Assembly: GCF_038051945.1 (NCBI RefSeq)
Contig: NZ_CP150302.1
Location: 2,108,001 to 2,172,000, forward strand
Direction of reading: 5' to 3'
DNA from: Paenibacillus sp. FSL H3-0469
GTDB taxonomy: Bacteria; Bacillota; Bacilli; Paenibacillales; Paenibacillaceae
Length of the DNA: 64,000 nucleotides
Shown: one piece after another, positions 63,882 through 64,000 of the stretch
Position numbering within the stretch: position 1 is the stretch's first letter
Layout: every line of letters begins with the position of its first letter
The notes under the pieces: model-generated
What the model was told of the DNA's origin: nothing
The model's input: the letters and a program-made list of their open reading frames with translations, nothing else
Database searches by the model: none
Translations under genes and position numbers: made by a program

Positions 63882-64000
63882 ATGAAGAGACAGGGAATAT
63901 GGGTTCTACTCGTAATTATGGCACTTGCAGTGGTCACTGGCTGCTCCAGTTCAGGCGGTAAGGACGGGAAGCTGGTGATCGGCATCGACGACAAGTTCGC
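63882..64000 (+). CDS. Substrate-binding lipoprotein of an ABC transporter, N-terminal part (cut by window end)
   Basis: The first 39 residues are visible: a lipoprotein signal peptide (IWVLLVIMALAVVTGCSSSG, lipobox VTGC) followed by GKDGKLVIGIDDKFA, the start of a family 3 (amino-acid or glycine-betaine type) periplasmic-binding domain. AGGGGGAT precedes the ATG. The gene continues past the window, so the ligand and the transporter genes are not visible. Confidence 0.8.
   Translation, partial: MKRQGIWVLLVIMALAVVTGCSSSGGKDGKLVIGIDDKF

Overview
The window looks like chromosomal DNA of a Paenibacillus-type Firmicute (inference). The signs are moderate GC, strong AAGGAGG-type ribosome binding sites, several TTG/GTG starts, LplB/YtcP-type sugar permeases without their own ATPase, YesM/YesN two-component pairs, SLH-domain and collagen-like surface proteins, and a very high density of glycoside hydrolases. 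No rRNA, tRNA, intact insertion sequence, prophage or true CRISPR array was seen.

Layout. 1-2.8 kb: the end of a LacI regulator and a GH36 alpha-galactosidase. 2.9-5.0 kb: a flotillin/NfeD pair (minus strand). 5.0-6.2 kb: a complex intergenic region with 51-bp-period repeats, a c-di-AMP (ydaO-yuaA) riboswitch with terminator, an 8-bp tandem array and a palindromic operator. 6.2-15.2 kb: a TetR/MMPL exporter pair and housekeeping or stress genes (GNAT, DUF1877, cardiolipin synthase, HxlR with a quinone-oxidoreductase-like protein, PhzF, alpha/beta hydrolase with an RHH protein). 15.4-38.1 kb: a minus-strand locus for N-glycan use. 38.1-40.4 kb: an AT-rich island with unknown genes, followed by a 51-bp palindrome array. 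40.4-43 kb: two GH43 enzymes with a CcpA site. 43.2-49.2 kb: a giant SLH/Ig-like surface protein. 49.4-54 kb: treA-treP-treR with a TreR operator. 54.5-57.4 kb: Gfo/Idh and ThuA genes divergent from an AraC regulator. 57.5-61.8 kb: a small exosporium-type protein, a ROK regulator, an MFS carrier and a collagen-like protein. 61.9-64 kb: an SGNH hydrolase, a PL3 pectate lyase and the start of a binding lipoprotein.

The central story is the 15.4-38.1 kb locus. It holds a secreted GH85 endo-beta-N-acetylglucosaminidase, a sensor kinase and response regulator, a lipoprotein with two permeases, and six enzymes without signal peptides: GH3, GH38, GH125, GH130, GH38 and GH20. Family knowledge gives a coherent route. 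GH85 releases the glycan outside the cell, the ABC system imports it, GH20 trims GlcNAc, the GH38 and GH125 enzymes strip alpha-mannose, and GH130 phosphorolyses the remaining Man-beta-1,4-GlcNAc. The order and specificity are inferred, and the GH3 enzyme has no obvious place in the route.

The most unusual sequence-level signals are four intergenic arrays that share a 51-bp period despite different sequences, two copies of a long hairpin inside the N-glycan operon with compensatory base changes, an apparently orphaned c-di-AMP riboswitch, and a pair of 46-bp elements with half-sites exactly 21 bp apart that may define an AraC regulon.
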